Source of the DNA: Patiria pectinifera
Taxonomy: Eukaryota; Echinodermata; Asteroidea; Valvatida; Asterinidae
Direction of reading: 5' to 3'
NCBI GenBank assembly: GCA_029964075.1
Contig: CM057150.1
Span: 2,480,001 to 2,544,000 of the forward strand
DNA: 64,000 nt
Below are positions 23,598-35,020 of this stretch, one piece after another. The position numbers were made by a program, and so were the translations under genes. The notes under the pieces are model-generated. The model had not been told where the DNA came from. It worked only from the letters and a program-made list of their open reading frames with translations, and did no database searches. Each line of letters begins with the position of its first letter. Position 1 is the stretch's first letter.

Positions 23598-24659
23598 TCC
23601 ATGCATATGCAGCATCACGAATTGTGCAGATCGTTGAAATCATTAAACGGAAGTGAACACAGAAATGTCTTTTGCTGGGGGCGAATGAAACTACATACGA
23701 TCTATCGAAGCACACAGCCGTTTCACAGCACTATGACAGTACCATTTACCCAACAAAACACTTCCCTTATTTTCACAGTTTGCTGTTCCTCTCCACGATC
23801 CAAACATTATTGTCAAACTATAACAAAATATGTAAAGCAAAATTCTGTTCAGATTGCAATGCAAATTACTTTTACATACATTTCAGATTGTATCAATACT
23901 ACTTCACAAACCGACAAAACATAACCACAAAAACATAAGGAAGCACCTTAAAACATAATCTTCATTTTATTAAATACCTTCGTGGATACTCTGTAGTTTT
24001 AATATCGGATTCTTTTATAAACATATACTGCACATTAAGGTCGTCGATAATGACGGCTACTATTGTATGTGGGCCTAAACTTAGTAATCCTCTGTGGTTC
24101 TATTTCCTTTCTGCAAGTCAAAAGGATTCAATCAAAGTATTGAAGAGTCGAGGTTCTCCAAATGTTAAGTAATTTATCAAACAAACCGGTTTGGTGAACA
24201 TCGAACAACATGTCAAGCATTTCCTTTTTATTTACATCAATGAATACAACGAAAATTTCACTGAAATTATTTTTTAAATCGGTCATATACTTGACCTATC
24301 GCGGTAGAGTCGCGTCAACACAGCTTTTGAAATATTGTCTAATTACATGATATACAAATGGACGCGGAACGCACAAAATCTGAGCCAAAACAAAACTCAA
24401 CGTACCACAGTTCGATAGGGATGTCTAAGGGGCGTGGCTAACTCGCAAACGGCGAAAGGTCAAAGAAATAAACAGGATCAGCAATTATAATGTATAAGCG
24501 TACACAATTCTTTTAAAATGTATTCAGTTTTTTTTTGTTTTTTTTTTGGCACTGAACGTTTCTCATGCGTCTGGTCTACACATTTGTCTCGATTTAGCGC
24601 ATTCTTATTCGTTAGGCGGTAATCGTACACGATAATACTACACGACTAGCAAGTGACAG

Positions 24660-24688
24660 TCAGTCAGTGAGTCAGTCAGCAGCAGTAG

Positions 24689-24739
<51 letters not shown>

Positions 24740-24740
24740 A
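24660..24740. repeat. (CAA)n microsatellite
   Basis: A run of CAA/CAG triplets downstream of the U1 V exon. On the minus strand the run reads TTG/CTG and would encode poly-Leu in one frame (see findings). Equivalent runs occur downstream of U3 and U4 (about 17055-17095 and 19100-19145). Confidence 0.7.
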
Positions 24741-24831
24741 GAAACAACAAAATAGAATGTAAGGGCTGTAAGGTATCCCCGCATTGTTTGACCTGAACAT
24801 TAAAAAGTCCAAGTTCAACCTTATAACTTAC

Positions 24832-25200
24832 CTCTGATTTGTGTGACACTTGATGCAACGAAAATACCTGTCGAAACGGGCGAAGGCGGATCTCCAATGG
24901 TAAAACACCAGTACTTGCCAGCATCATCGAGTGTCACTGACTTAACGGTTAACAAATAATCTCCTACAGATTCATGGAATATAAAACGGCCAGGATCGAA
25001 GCTATTGAAATATCTGGCCGTGTCGATGTTCATCTCAAACTCATATTGCAGGATGGTGTCCGCAGAGGCTACATCGGCGACAGAAGGATCGCTCTTGTGA
25101 AACTGAAGGAAAGTAAAGGGCTGGAGATCCGTGCATGTAATTGTTGCATTTCGGCCCGGTGTTACCCATGGGTCGCTGGTAACTGACAGTGCCATAGAAC
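24832..25200 (-). CDS. U1 V-set immunoglobulin exon
   Basis: The 369-bp exon (123 codons) has acceptor TCCTGCAG and donor GTAAGTTATAA; both junctions are phase 1. It begins GSMALSVTSDPWVTP. The B-strand Cys is intact (ATITCTDLQ), Trp is replaced by Phe (LQFHKSD), and the F strand is DDAGKYWCFTIGD. It is very close to U3, including the CDR3-like loop, but lies 5 kb away with an unrelated leader (25905-25974). Confidence 0.87.
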
Positions 25201-25904
25201 CTGCAGGAGTGACAAGGCAATTTTATAAAAAAAACAAAAATAAAAAAACAACATTATAATGATATGGGTAAGAACTACCAAGTATCATTTGCTTGGAGAA
25301 TAGCAATTAGAAAGTAGATAATTACGAAGTCTTCCGTGAGCCTTCATATCAATACGGGTGTATTTATTTGATTACGTGGTAACGCTTTGAGTCTTGAGTA
25401 AATATGTTTGGGAAAACGAAAACTGAGTTTTGACTGACAAAACTGCAAATTTCCAAGTTTTGTTATTAAACAAATCACTGAAATGTGTTTTACCAAGTTT
25501 CCAGATATCGGTTGTTATGGCAACAATGATTATCCCATCATTTTACTCGTGATACAGTGTTGACCCCGGATTGGGTGAAGTGTTCTGGCAATATTTAAGG
25601 TTTGGGAGGCCCAATGTGATAGGGTTGGGGTTTTACAGGGTGTCAGTTTTCAGGCTTTGACCAACTTTTGTTTAATTAGTTATCCACTGGTTTTGTACCG
25701 AAACTAAACATTTATTTCTGTTAACATATATTTAAACGAATCGAGGCTCCTTCGCGTTAGCCCTTTTGTCCTCTGTTTTAATTAAATATCCTCTTTATTC
25801 CCAAGTCCATAAAATCCAATTGCTTCTAAATCGCCAGTAATATATTTTTGCTTAACGCTTAAAATCAATTGCTTCTAAATCGCCAGTAATATATTTTTGC
25901 TTAC

Positions 25905-25974
25905 CGCTTAAAATCAATAACAGCCAAAGGAATATCTGTAGGAGCGTGTGGACCATGTGCACAGAGATATCCAT
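25905..25974 (-). CDS. U1 leader (signal peptide) exon
   Basis: It encodes 23 residues starting MDISVHMVHT with core LLQIFLWLLLIL, ending phase 1 at donor GTAAGC. A 49-bp tandem copy of the donor region follows (from 25818) in which the donor is changed to GTTAAG. ACTTCCTGG lies at 26166-26174. This is the right-hand end of the array. Confidence 0.8.
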
Positions 25975-26165
25975 TTCCGCATGTGATCCGTACGAACTAG
26001 GCCCCCTCTTGTGCGGAGTATAATGGTTCAGAATCACATGTACCTTTGAACTTCCAGAACTTGAACTGTGTGTTGATTTCCGATTGTTAGCAACGACCTT
26101 CAACACAGCTACCGAACTAACGTGATAACAATGAATATGGGGAAAGAATTTGGAATACGCACGTG

Positions 26166-26174
26166 ACTTCCTGG
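26166..26174 (-). promoter_or_regulatory. ETS-like upstream box (array-wide example)
   Basis: Minus-strand CCAGGAAGT upstream of U1. The same or similar box is found at 486, 3426, 6156, 7554, 10740 and 13631, about 180-230 bp upstream of the leader start. A reversed ATTTCCGGGT form is found at 8758, 11958, 16870, 18924 and 21389, about 80-100 bp upstream. ETS factors bind GGAA cores; function here is inferred from conservation of position only. Confidence 0.45.
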
Positions 26175-29100
26175 TTGAAAGCCATCAAAATATCCGGCAC
26201 GAAGCACGCATTTCGACGTACTTTTGGTGAGGGCGCCCTACTTACACACCTCTCAGATCACATCTAAAAAAAAGCTAGATCTCACTTACATATGCTTTTA
26301 CGTTGTGTATCTGACAACACAACGCTGCGTCCTATAACCGCCATGTCACTCGAATGGTTAGTAACGCGCGCGACATGCTACGACCATCGGGCCCTGCGCT
26401 TTTGTTGCGCCTAGGAACTGAGCCGTGCTGCATTTATCGACATGGTGTTTATCAAGCAACATTGTATTTAACGGTCAGTTAAATATGTATTCATATTGGT
26501 TTATTTTCATTTGACTTGTGGCCCTCAGGTCAAAGTGCAAGATTGTTACAATATAAAAACATTGAACAATACACAACAATATTTGTTTAAATATGAAAAA
26601 AGAGGCAACAGTAATGGTCCAACCAAAAAAAAGATGTAATTAAAACAATAATATTGCACACGCTGAAACAAGATCAATTGATGAAATAAATATAGAATGG
26701 ACCTTGAAAGATGACGCAGCCACCAGGAGTAAAATGTTGCACGAATTTCACAATAGGCCCAGACACAGTATGATATTGCATAAAGCACACAGTAGACCCT
26801 GACATATTTTGAAAATCAAGAAATTATTAAGTCAATGTAGTGTGGAATTGGGCTCTTTCTTAATCCATTGGTCCTACAGGGTAGCAATGAGATGGCGTGA
26901 GAATTAGGTGTCAGACTGTTGTCAACGCAAATAAATCAACACGGAGAATTTTCTTTCACTGACAATTATTTACAAAAACTTTAATATTAAAAACATTCAA
27001 TGAAGGACTACACAATTATATTGATTAAAATGTACACTTCTGGGACTATGACCACGGAATTAAATTAATAAATAAATCTCTGATTGAACCACTGTTTTCA
27101 AACTTGAATCCTTAAGCTTCTTCTGTTACAAAAACCTTACTACACTTCCGTTTCAAAAACGGTATTACACTTCACTTGAGTTAACAAGGTTATTGTTCAA
27201 GTCGAATACTTGAAACACAGTGCACTTATGTGCACTATACACTAACTTAATTATACTAGGTTTTTGTACTGCACTACTAATTTACACTTCTGTTTAGTTT
27301 AACTGAAATCTTAGTTGCTACACCAGTGGGATCACTTATTCTGAAGTGTCTTTCACCAAAAAACAAACAAACACTTTTTATACTTGCTATTATTTGAGTT
27401 TCACGATTTCGGTGGCACAAATTACACACAGAATAAATCACTCCATCTCTGACCAGTTGACGATATACAATGTATGAAAATTATTAACGGCTATACACGC
27501 TCTAAAATCTGTAAAGTTCACCCAGTATAAATTACAGTTCTGGTGTTCCACTGAGCCGTCCAAAGGGTCTCCTCAGACTTGGTCTGGATCTTGGGGTAGT
27601 ACCAGGGTCAGGTCTCGACACAGCTAGAGCTAGCACAGTAGTAACGTGACTGTCCCATTGCAACGTCAGAATCACAGACCATTAGATGGGTGACAAGGAA
27701 GAAGTTCCTCAGCTGGCTGAAATCCCCAGTAATACTTTCTGGAAAAGTGAAATTAAAATACCCGATCCCCAATAATAATGATCCCCAATAATAATAATCC
27801 CAAATCTTCAACATAAATAACGTACACAGGTCATGCAAGTTTAAGCAATCACTATATTTTGTAGGCAAAATAATCCTTCGAACAAATAAACAAATTTCAA
27901 GAAATTAAACCACTTCGGATAAAATTAGCGGAAACAAATTAATTAATCTAACTCACGGTTTTGCAGTGAGATTCCCCGTATCTGGTTTTCAGCTCACCAG
28001 CAGACAGTGGAGCAAAAATGCCCCAGCTAACAGCTATATATGGCAATGCTGCAGTACACGGCTTGGCTCTGCTAATAAAAGTTTGCTCTGCACCAGAGTC
28101 TGAATACTCTGCTCAGCAAAAAGGTAAGGCAGCAGGCAGCAGGCAGCAGGCAGCAGGCAGCAGGATATTTGTCTTGGTGTCTAGTGAGCTCTCAATATGA
28201 GATAGAGTGGGCTGCAGTCACACTAACCATACACTTATATACTCCCACACACACATACACACCCCACTAATCAAACACAAAAGAACTACACCCAACTGAA
28301 GAATGTCTAAGAATGCACATAGCTATTGAATATTCACACAGGAAAAGAAAACATTTGCATAGGAACTTTTACTTGTAAGGTGGAAAGGAAAGGACACATC
28401 AAATAAAAGAAAAATAAATAAATAAATTGAAACGGACTGTTACATTAGGGAAATGTCAAGCATATGTGTTTTTCTGGAAGGGGGTTCTGTTTGCTTGCGA
28501 TTGGCCATTGTCCGAGGAAATTTGTGGCAATGGGCTTGCCTACAATCAGAAATAGTTTTGATACCATACATCTTTACACGATATGTACTTTTTACCTAAC
28601 ATGATGTTGTATTTTTTTTGCACATGAAGCTAAGAATTTCTTCTTCCGTTATAATTTAACTTTTCAATCATACTGTGCATATTTTCTGAGGAACACAACG
28701 TTCAAAAGGCCATGTTTTTTTTGTGATGGACGAATTTCACTGCTCTGCTATAGCGTCTGAGTACAAAATCGGATTAGCTTTGGCTAACAACGACGGACGC
28801 TTTGCCTTAGCAACCACACGACTGAATTGATTCACAGTTCTACAGTTTGAGTGGAAAAGAAAGTGACCCGAATTAATAGGTCAGATCGGGCACAGGACCC
28901 TGCAAATTTGATAGCCACCGCGTGCAGTGAAGCGGTTAAGCTGTCTGGGTTTTTGTTGACGTATACAGTCAGTAGCGCGGCGTGTATTAATACTCGGGCC
29001 AAAATGGGCGATTGTCATTGAGTCTTCACATTTTTAACGGCATAGACGCAGAAAAGACGCGCAGTCCTGATGCTTGCATGTTTGTGGAGTTCTCACGACG

Positions 29101-29242
29101 TCGCTCCCTTCTGCCTGCGCGTTGCCAGTACTTCACTACTGTTCGCGTGGATTTCGCGCAGAGTCCTTACCGCGTTCTGGTCAAAACGCCGAGGCGCGGC
29201 GTTTGTTTTGTGCATGTCCAAAACGAACGTGGCAGTTTGGCG
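26175..29242. other. Gene-poor region right of the Ig array
   Basis: No Ig or other host exon is supported. It contains an AT-rich block (26500-27450), short ATAATAATCCC repeats near 27770 and a 7-bp tandem repeat (GGCAGCA, about five copies, 28127-28163). Confidence 0.5.
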
Positions 29243-31034
29243 TTAAAGGGCCTGTCACATTATATGCGCTCTCATTGGAGACCTTACGGCGACCATTTTT
29301 TTTCTCATAAATTTAGCAATCGCAGCGAGGACGCAATAAAATGTCAACTTTCTGTCAAAGAAACTCAAGCTACGCTCATACTGTGCTCTTCCTGCGCTTA
29401 CGATGCGTTCAAATCGCTCTCTATGCGCCCCTCTCAAACCCAATTACTCGATCTAGTCGCTGCCGCTGCGCTGTCACTGCGCTCACACTACGCTCTGCTC
29501 GCTGTTGATACGTCCTAGTAGCATGCGTCGCGCTCTCTATTCGACCAATATACGCTCATGTGACGTCACTTGCACTGCATCCATGGAGCAAAATCAGATC
29601 CAGTTATGTTGAAGTGCGGAGTCCCACAAGGCTCAGTTGGAGGGCCAACGCTCTTTTCCATTTATTTGACAGGACTGAAACACGTCTTACGCCGTCATCA
29701 TTCAATCAACTACCACTGCTATGCGGATGACATTCAGCTTTATGTGTCGTTTCCCCCCAACCAAGCTGATGCTGCGACCGCTATGAAGAGACTGGAGGAT
29801 TGTATTGAAGATGTCAGATCCTGGATGGGCTCCAACTCCTTGAAACTTAATTATAACAAATCTGAAATGATACTTTGTGGTTCAAAAGTGCAGTTGGCTA
29901 AAATAGATATCCCATCTGTTAACATAGATAATTCCATCATTTGCATTTCGGATTCTTGTAGAAATTTAGGCGTTATGTTTGATTCATATATGTCCATGTC
30001 TGTTCAAGTATCTGCTATTTGTAAATCTGTTCGGTATCATTTGCGTAACCTTGGTACAATCAGAAAATACTTAACTCGTTCAGCCACTGAAAAGATTGTT
30101 CATGCCCTGATATCATCCCGTTTAGACTTCTGCAACTCACTTCTTTATGATTTACCCAAAACACAGCTTGCCCGATTACAGAAACTCCAGAACACAGCTG
30201 CTCGCATAGTTACTCTAACTAGTTGTAAAACTCACATAACGCCAGTTCTGCGTTCCCTCCATTGGCTGCCAGTACAGTTTCGAATAGTTTTCAAATTACT
30301 TTTGCTTGTTTTTCATTGCTTACATGGTTCTGCCCCTGGATATAATTCTGATTTGCTCATTTCTTACAACCCTGCTAGGTACCTCAGGTCTTCAAATTCG
30401 TCCCTGCTTGTTGTGCCTAAAACTATTAAATCTTGGGGGGACCGTTCATTTTCTCATGCTGGACCTATGTTATGGAACAAACTTCCTCAAAATATTCGTG
30501 ATAGTGCTACTTCCCATGAGTTTAAATGTGCTCTGAAGACCCACCTATTCCAAACAGCATTTCATTAATCATCCAGTTTGATTTCACTCTCATATGTACT
30601 GTTTCATATTCATGTACTTTCATTTGTGCATGCTTTTGTTCCCTGCTGTTTTTGATGTTCATGTTTATTTGTTTGTTTCTCTGCGCCTTGAGCATCTAAT
30701 CAAGATGGATTTGGCGCATTATATATGCTCTTTATTATTATAAATACCACGACAAAACGGTCAATACAAAGTCCAGTTTAAAAAAAATTATTCTACAAGT
30801 TCATCGCAGTCGAGTTACTTTTTCATGAAGACTACGTAGACTGCCTTGCGCCTAAGCTGCCTCAATGCCATTTCAATGTCGCACGATTTACGCTCGCACA
30901 GCGCCCGAGTTGCGTCCTTACGGCGCCCTGGCCAGAGCGCAGAGGTGTTGCGATTTAGTTGTAGTTTTTGCGCCCCAGCTATTTTTCAAGGACGCAGCGC
31001 ATATAAGATCGCAGACAGTGTGACAGGGCCTTTA
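29243..31034. mobile_element. TIR element split by a LINE
   Basis: The ends read TTAAAGGGCCTGTCACA and, inverted, TGTGACAGGGCCTTTA, and the TTATATGCGCT next to the left end pairs with AGCGCATATAAG near the right end. The interior is GC-rich and has no transposase; a truncated LINE fills 29575-30740. A third copy of the terminus (GTGTGACAGGGCTTTG) occurs at about 33211-33229. Target duplication is unclear. Confidence 0.55.
29570..30568 (+). pseudogene. 5'-truncated L2/CR1-type LINE reverse transcriptase
   Basis: A 332-codon open stretch holds the second half of a non-LTR reverse transcriptase: GVPQGSVGGP, the catalytic YADD, SRLDFCNSLLYDLP and LQKLQNTAARIV, then the usual C-terminal tail ending KTHLFQTAF. 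The endonuclease and first RT blocks are missing, so it is a dead 5'-truncated copy. The 3' end closes with TTATTATTATAA near 30735. The motifs fit the L2/CR1 clades. Confidence 0.85.
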
Positions 31035-31079
31035 GCGAATTCCTTGGAGTCCGTTTGAAGCCCTCAACTAGTATCAATA

Positions 31080-33120
31080 GGTACGTTTCTTAATTCCCGA
31101 ACGAAAACCTAAAATGACCCTAAGGCTACGTTCAGCGCTGTAACCGTGGATCTGATTGGTTATGCCGGAGTATGCCACCATGGGCAGCACTGATCTGGGG
31201 ACGTAGGACGAAAGCAGCGAGCCTAACGCTTGCGGCCTCCCTGTGATTGGCTGTGACTTTGCACCGTATAAGACCATTAACATGATAATGATCCCAGTTC
31301 ACTGAGCGACTCGTGATTGACGTGCGTGCCTTTTGGCTGAGACGTGATGGTATGGTTGACCAGACATCGCGTCTACATGGCATACATTGATTTTTCACGT
31401 GATGGCTGGAAGCTTAGGCAGCAGCGTATCCAGCTTTTGATGTTGGGGGGGGGGGGAACTGCACATCCGCGCCGAAATGTAGACATGTTTTTTTTTTCTC
31501 CCAACACTTGCCCTGACACTGACCATTGGTCATTTTTATTGGGGTAAATTTTTTTGAAAAGGGCACTTGCACATCCGTTGTGAAATGTGGACAGGTTTTT
31601 TCTCCGGACACTTGGCCTCCGTCAAATCAAAAAGCGTGGAGGAGGGCGGGGGGGCTGGTCCCATCTGTCGATGGGGGCACTGTTCAAAACAGACAATTAT
31701 GCACACAAAGGGCCAATATATGGTGCTTTTCAGGGCGATACAATGCGAAATTCTGAAAAAGGCATCCAAAACGGCAGATGCCACAAAAAAGGGAACCACT
31801 TTTTTTTTTTTAAAAGGGCACTTGTTCAGAAAAAAGGGCACTTCGCAAAAAAGGGCACTCTTTACAAATCAAAACTAATAAACCACGCGGGGTGATATTC
31901 AGTATCAAAAGGGGTGGTCCTCAGAGGATGTTTGATGTTTAGGCCTAAACTAAATTACAACCGTCGTTTTGTTGTTTATCGTTGGAACACGCTTTTAAAT
32001 ACGATACTAAGCTTAATTATATTGAGAAACAGGCCATATCATGTCTTCGTCATGCTAGCTTGAGCTATGTCATGACGTAAACAAACTGTCCTAAATTCCC
32101 CCATTTACAACCCTTCCAAAAACGAGTACGGCAGGTGCAGATCCAGGGGGGTGCCGATGTACCCCCCGACCCCCCTGCGAAAAATGCTGGATCCACCCCT
32201 GTATGGGTATTGTTTTTTGTGTGGCCCTTGTTGATGTAAGGTGTTGCACACAAACATGATGGTATGGTTTGTAAAATCTTCAATTCCACCCATACTCGTA
32301 TTTTTGTCCGACAGTAGTCGGTGGTCGGCGTTTCGTTGTGATTGACATTAATTATGCATTTTGTGGTATAACTCATACCTGGATTATTTCAAATACGTTG
32401 TATGGCCTGTGTATCAACATAATGAAGCTAAGTATTCCAAACAGCTGCGTCTTAAAATACAAATTTACCTTAAAACCACTACTTTTGGAAGTTGTGTTTT
32501 TTTAATTGCCCCCCTCCTACGGTTTTCGGGTGGGGTGATCCTGTGTGCTCTACGTATTACATAATGATCATGCATCTATCAAGCCAAATACCAATGTAAG
32601 ATATCAAAACTGTCATCGGTAAACATGCGTTTTTAATATTTTTTCCCTTTGAAAGGTATATTCCAAAATTTGGTTATTTTTGAATGGTGTATTCTATTTT
32701 CATGTTTGTTTTGGTTGATTGACGTTTTACATAATTATAGCACATTATCTGCGTAGAGGGTTCAATACCTGAACGAAATGCTGCGCTTTTCAAATGCGGT
32801 AAACCATCAGGTGCGAACGAAACTATCATTGCTTTAACGCTGTGAGATATTTCTATAGAATTAGGGTGGAGCGGTGGGCCTTCCTTCTATTGTATGTGTT
32901 GTGACACTGTGCCCCGGCCAATGAATTGAAAAGGCCGTGGCGTATGTTATTCATTCAAGGTATTAGGCTCTTTATAATGTGCCCGCCTCCTATTCATAAC
33001 CCGAACGTAAAAGGAACTTATAGCTATGCCACGTGACAAGGAATTGGGCAATCACTGAGAAGATAACAAACGTGCATGGACGTACATGTTACGTCCTTAG
33101 GGGCAATTAAGAAACGTACC
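31080..33120. mobile_element. Mariner-like non-autonomous element with TA duplication
   Basis: The inverted ends GGTACGTTTCTTAATT and AATTAAGAAACGTACC are exact over 16 bp and flanked by TA on both sides (31078-31079, 33121-33122), as in Tc1/mariner insertions. The interior of about 2 kb has no transposase. It hosts a repeat at 31417-31890 also found at 48841-49166 (inverted), and a small pair AGATCCAGGGG/GGATCCACCCC at about 32139-32205. Confidence 0.65.
31417..31890 (+). repeat. GCAGCGTATCCAG repeat, copy 1
   Basis: It starts GCAGCAGCGTATCCAGCTTT, then a G-run, CTGCACATCCGCGCCGAAAT, and later CTTGGCCTCCGTCAAATC. The same order is seen inverted at 48841-49166. Two internal near-copies of the CACATCCG..GAAATG block lie in tandem. 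Confidence 0.5.
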
Positions 33121-33122
33121 TA

Positions 33123-35020
33123 ATGGGTCCCAAAGCCGTCATTTGCGTTCCCACCGCGTTTTAGTCAATTATCTTGGTCGCGGTACGAACTCCATGCCAG
33201 AACGTGACAGTGTGACAGGGCTTTGAACAGGAGTTTGGCTGAGTCGTTAATCCTTGCGCGTAGGATTCGTGAGTGATCCCATGCGATTACTCATTTTGAA
33301 CTGCAGCATTGTGTTATGTGACGCTCTGTGCTTGGAAACTGATGTTTTGAAGTTGATGGATGTCTGACCGGTAACAAATGCAATTGTTGAATGAGTTGAG
33401 AGGCATATGCGTATCAGGGTTGTGATTATGTGAAACGAGCGACATTGTTTTGATGCCGATGGGGTCGATCAACATCATGTTTATTACCATTGAGGAGAGA
33501 GTTGCAATAATCGAGTCTGGATATTACGGAAGCCCGTTAGTGCCATCGCTATTTAATTTTCCAGAGCAGTTTTTTTCCCAGTTATTTTTTATGCTGGAGA
33601 ACAGCAATTTTTTTTTATGGGAACTTACGAAACCAAGTTTTGGTCGTGGGCCTTGCATTATTTTATGTACATAAATTACGTACATGAATTATGTAACATT
33701 ATTTATGGAGGAGGCCAATGGCTTGTCCGTCCCGCCCACAAACAAATAACTTATTACCGTGTGTACACATTTTATCCCAGGCTAACTAAATCTGCACAGT
33801 ATGTTTCCCCATATAGCTGTAGGATACTGCATGTGCAGCAGCCTTTTCACGGAAATTACTCATAGAGGGCGTTAATGCGAATATTAGGTCCATACCTACA
33901 TCACTGAACAGCGCCCTCTATAGTGTGGTGGTGTCCATTCCCCCTTCCGCTGTTTGAACTTTGAGGCTGTTGTTCCCCCTACCCACTACCCTATGTTGGC
34001 AAGAAATCGCTTCTGCTAATTAATATGTACCCGTTTCCTGTGCATTTAACCTTAGCTTAAACAAACGCCTCATGTGTTGCATCATTGCAAGATAAGAACA
34101 AGGTCACAAAAACGGTTATTACGTCGAAGTAAATGTATGTGGAGCGTATATCACTGTTATATGTGGCGGGAACTCCCCTGGCCAATTCAAGTCTGTAATC
34201 GACCCGGCTGAGACAAGATCTACTAATGAAAATAACAAATGATGAATGTTTATCGTCTAGATTTAGATTTGTCTTGTTCTGCTTATCCGGCTGTACTTTT
34301 TGCTAATTGGTTATCATGTGCCTTTGTGCATCCTGTTATGTTGTGCGTCAGCTGGCGACTACTCAATTCCAACCGGCGCTGGAGATTTATGTGCATAGCA
34401 ATCAGTTTGTCCCAATAAAAAAAAACACCCCACCGACCAAGAATAACATTGTGCTTTCATTGATTAGTTAATGTTGTTTAGCTGTGCACGTAGCTCAAGC
34501 CCTCAACCCCCGCGTGCGATTATTTTGTCCCCAATTGACATGGGCTTGGGTGTACGCTTTGACTTTTTGGACTTTACTTCTCTGAAAAACATTAGTAAAT
34601 AAAATCAAAAATGTATTCGAACGTCCATAATGGATAGGAATCTGATTAACATCGTGACGCTTGAAAAGATTGACAGATTTTGCAAACGCTAGTGTTACAA
34701 CTTTTATAAATGCACGGAGCCAGGCCTATTTTTTTTCCAATTTCAACGAAAAGTACTGAACATGTCAAAGCCATTTTAGGACATAGTTGGATCATTATTA
34801 GTGAAACTAACCCTGGAAGTGGAATGAAGACTCTGTCTTCCAAACGGGAGACATTGATTTTCAAATATTTCGGCTGACTGTGTGAACATGTCTGTGAGCA
34901 TGTTGTTCCATTCAAAATAAAGTATTACGTAACCTTTACAAATCGGCCTTTGAAACCACACGACTGCGATGGAATTGTTGAAGGAGTGGAGAATCATGTG
35001 TGTATTTTTGGTTGTTATCA
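33123..35020. other. Intergenic, LINE scrap at 33440-33530
   Basis: Only one item is recognised: minus-strand RLDYCNSLLNGN at 33450-33525, the conserved C-terminal RT block of L2/CR1-like LINEs. The rest shows no gene. Confidence 0.5.

Noticed and set aside
29012..29518. 168-codon plus-strand ORF
   Set aside because: It crosses the left end of a TIR element and has no recognisable domain; composition matches the GC-rich element arm.
31526..31895. Overlapping ORFs of about 100 codons on both strands
   Set aside because: They lie in a G/A-run-rich repeat module; the peptides are low complexity and the same DNA is found as a repeat at 48.9 kb.
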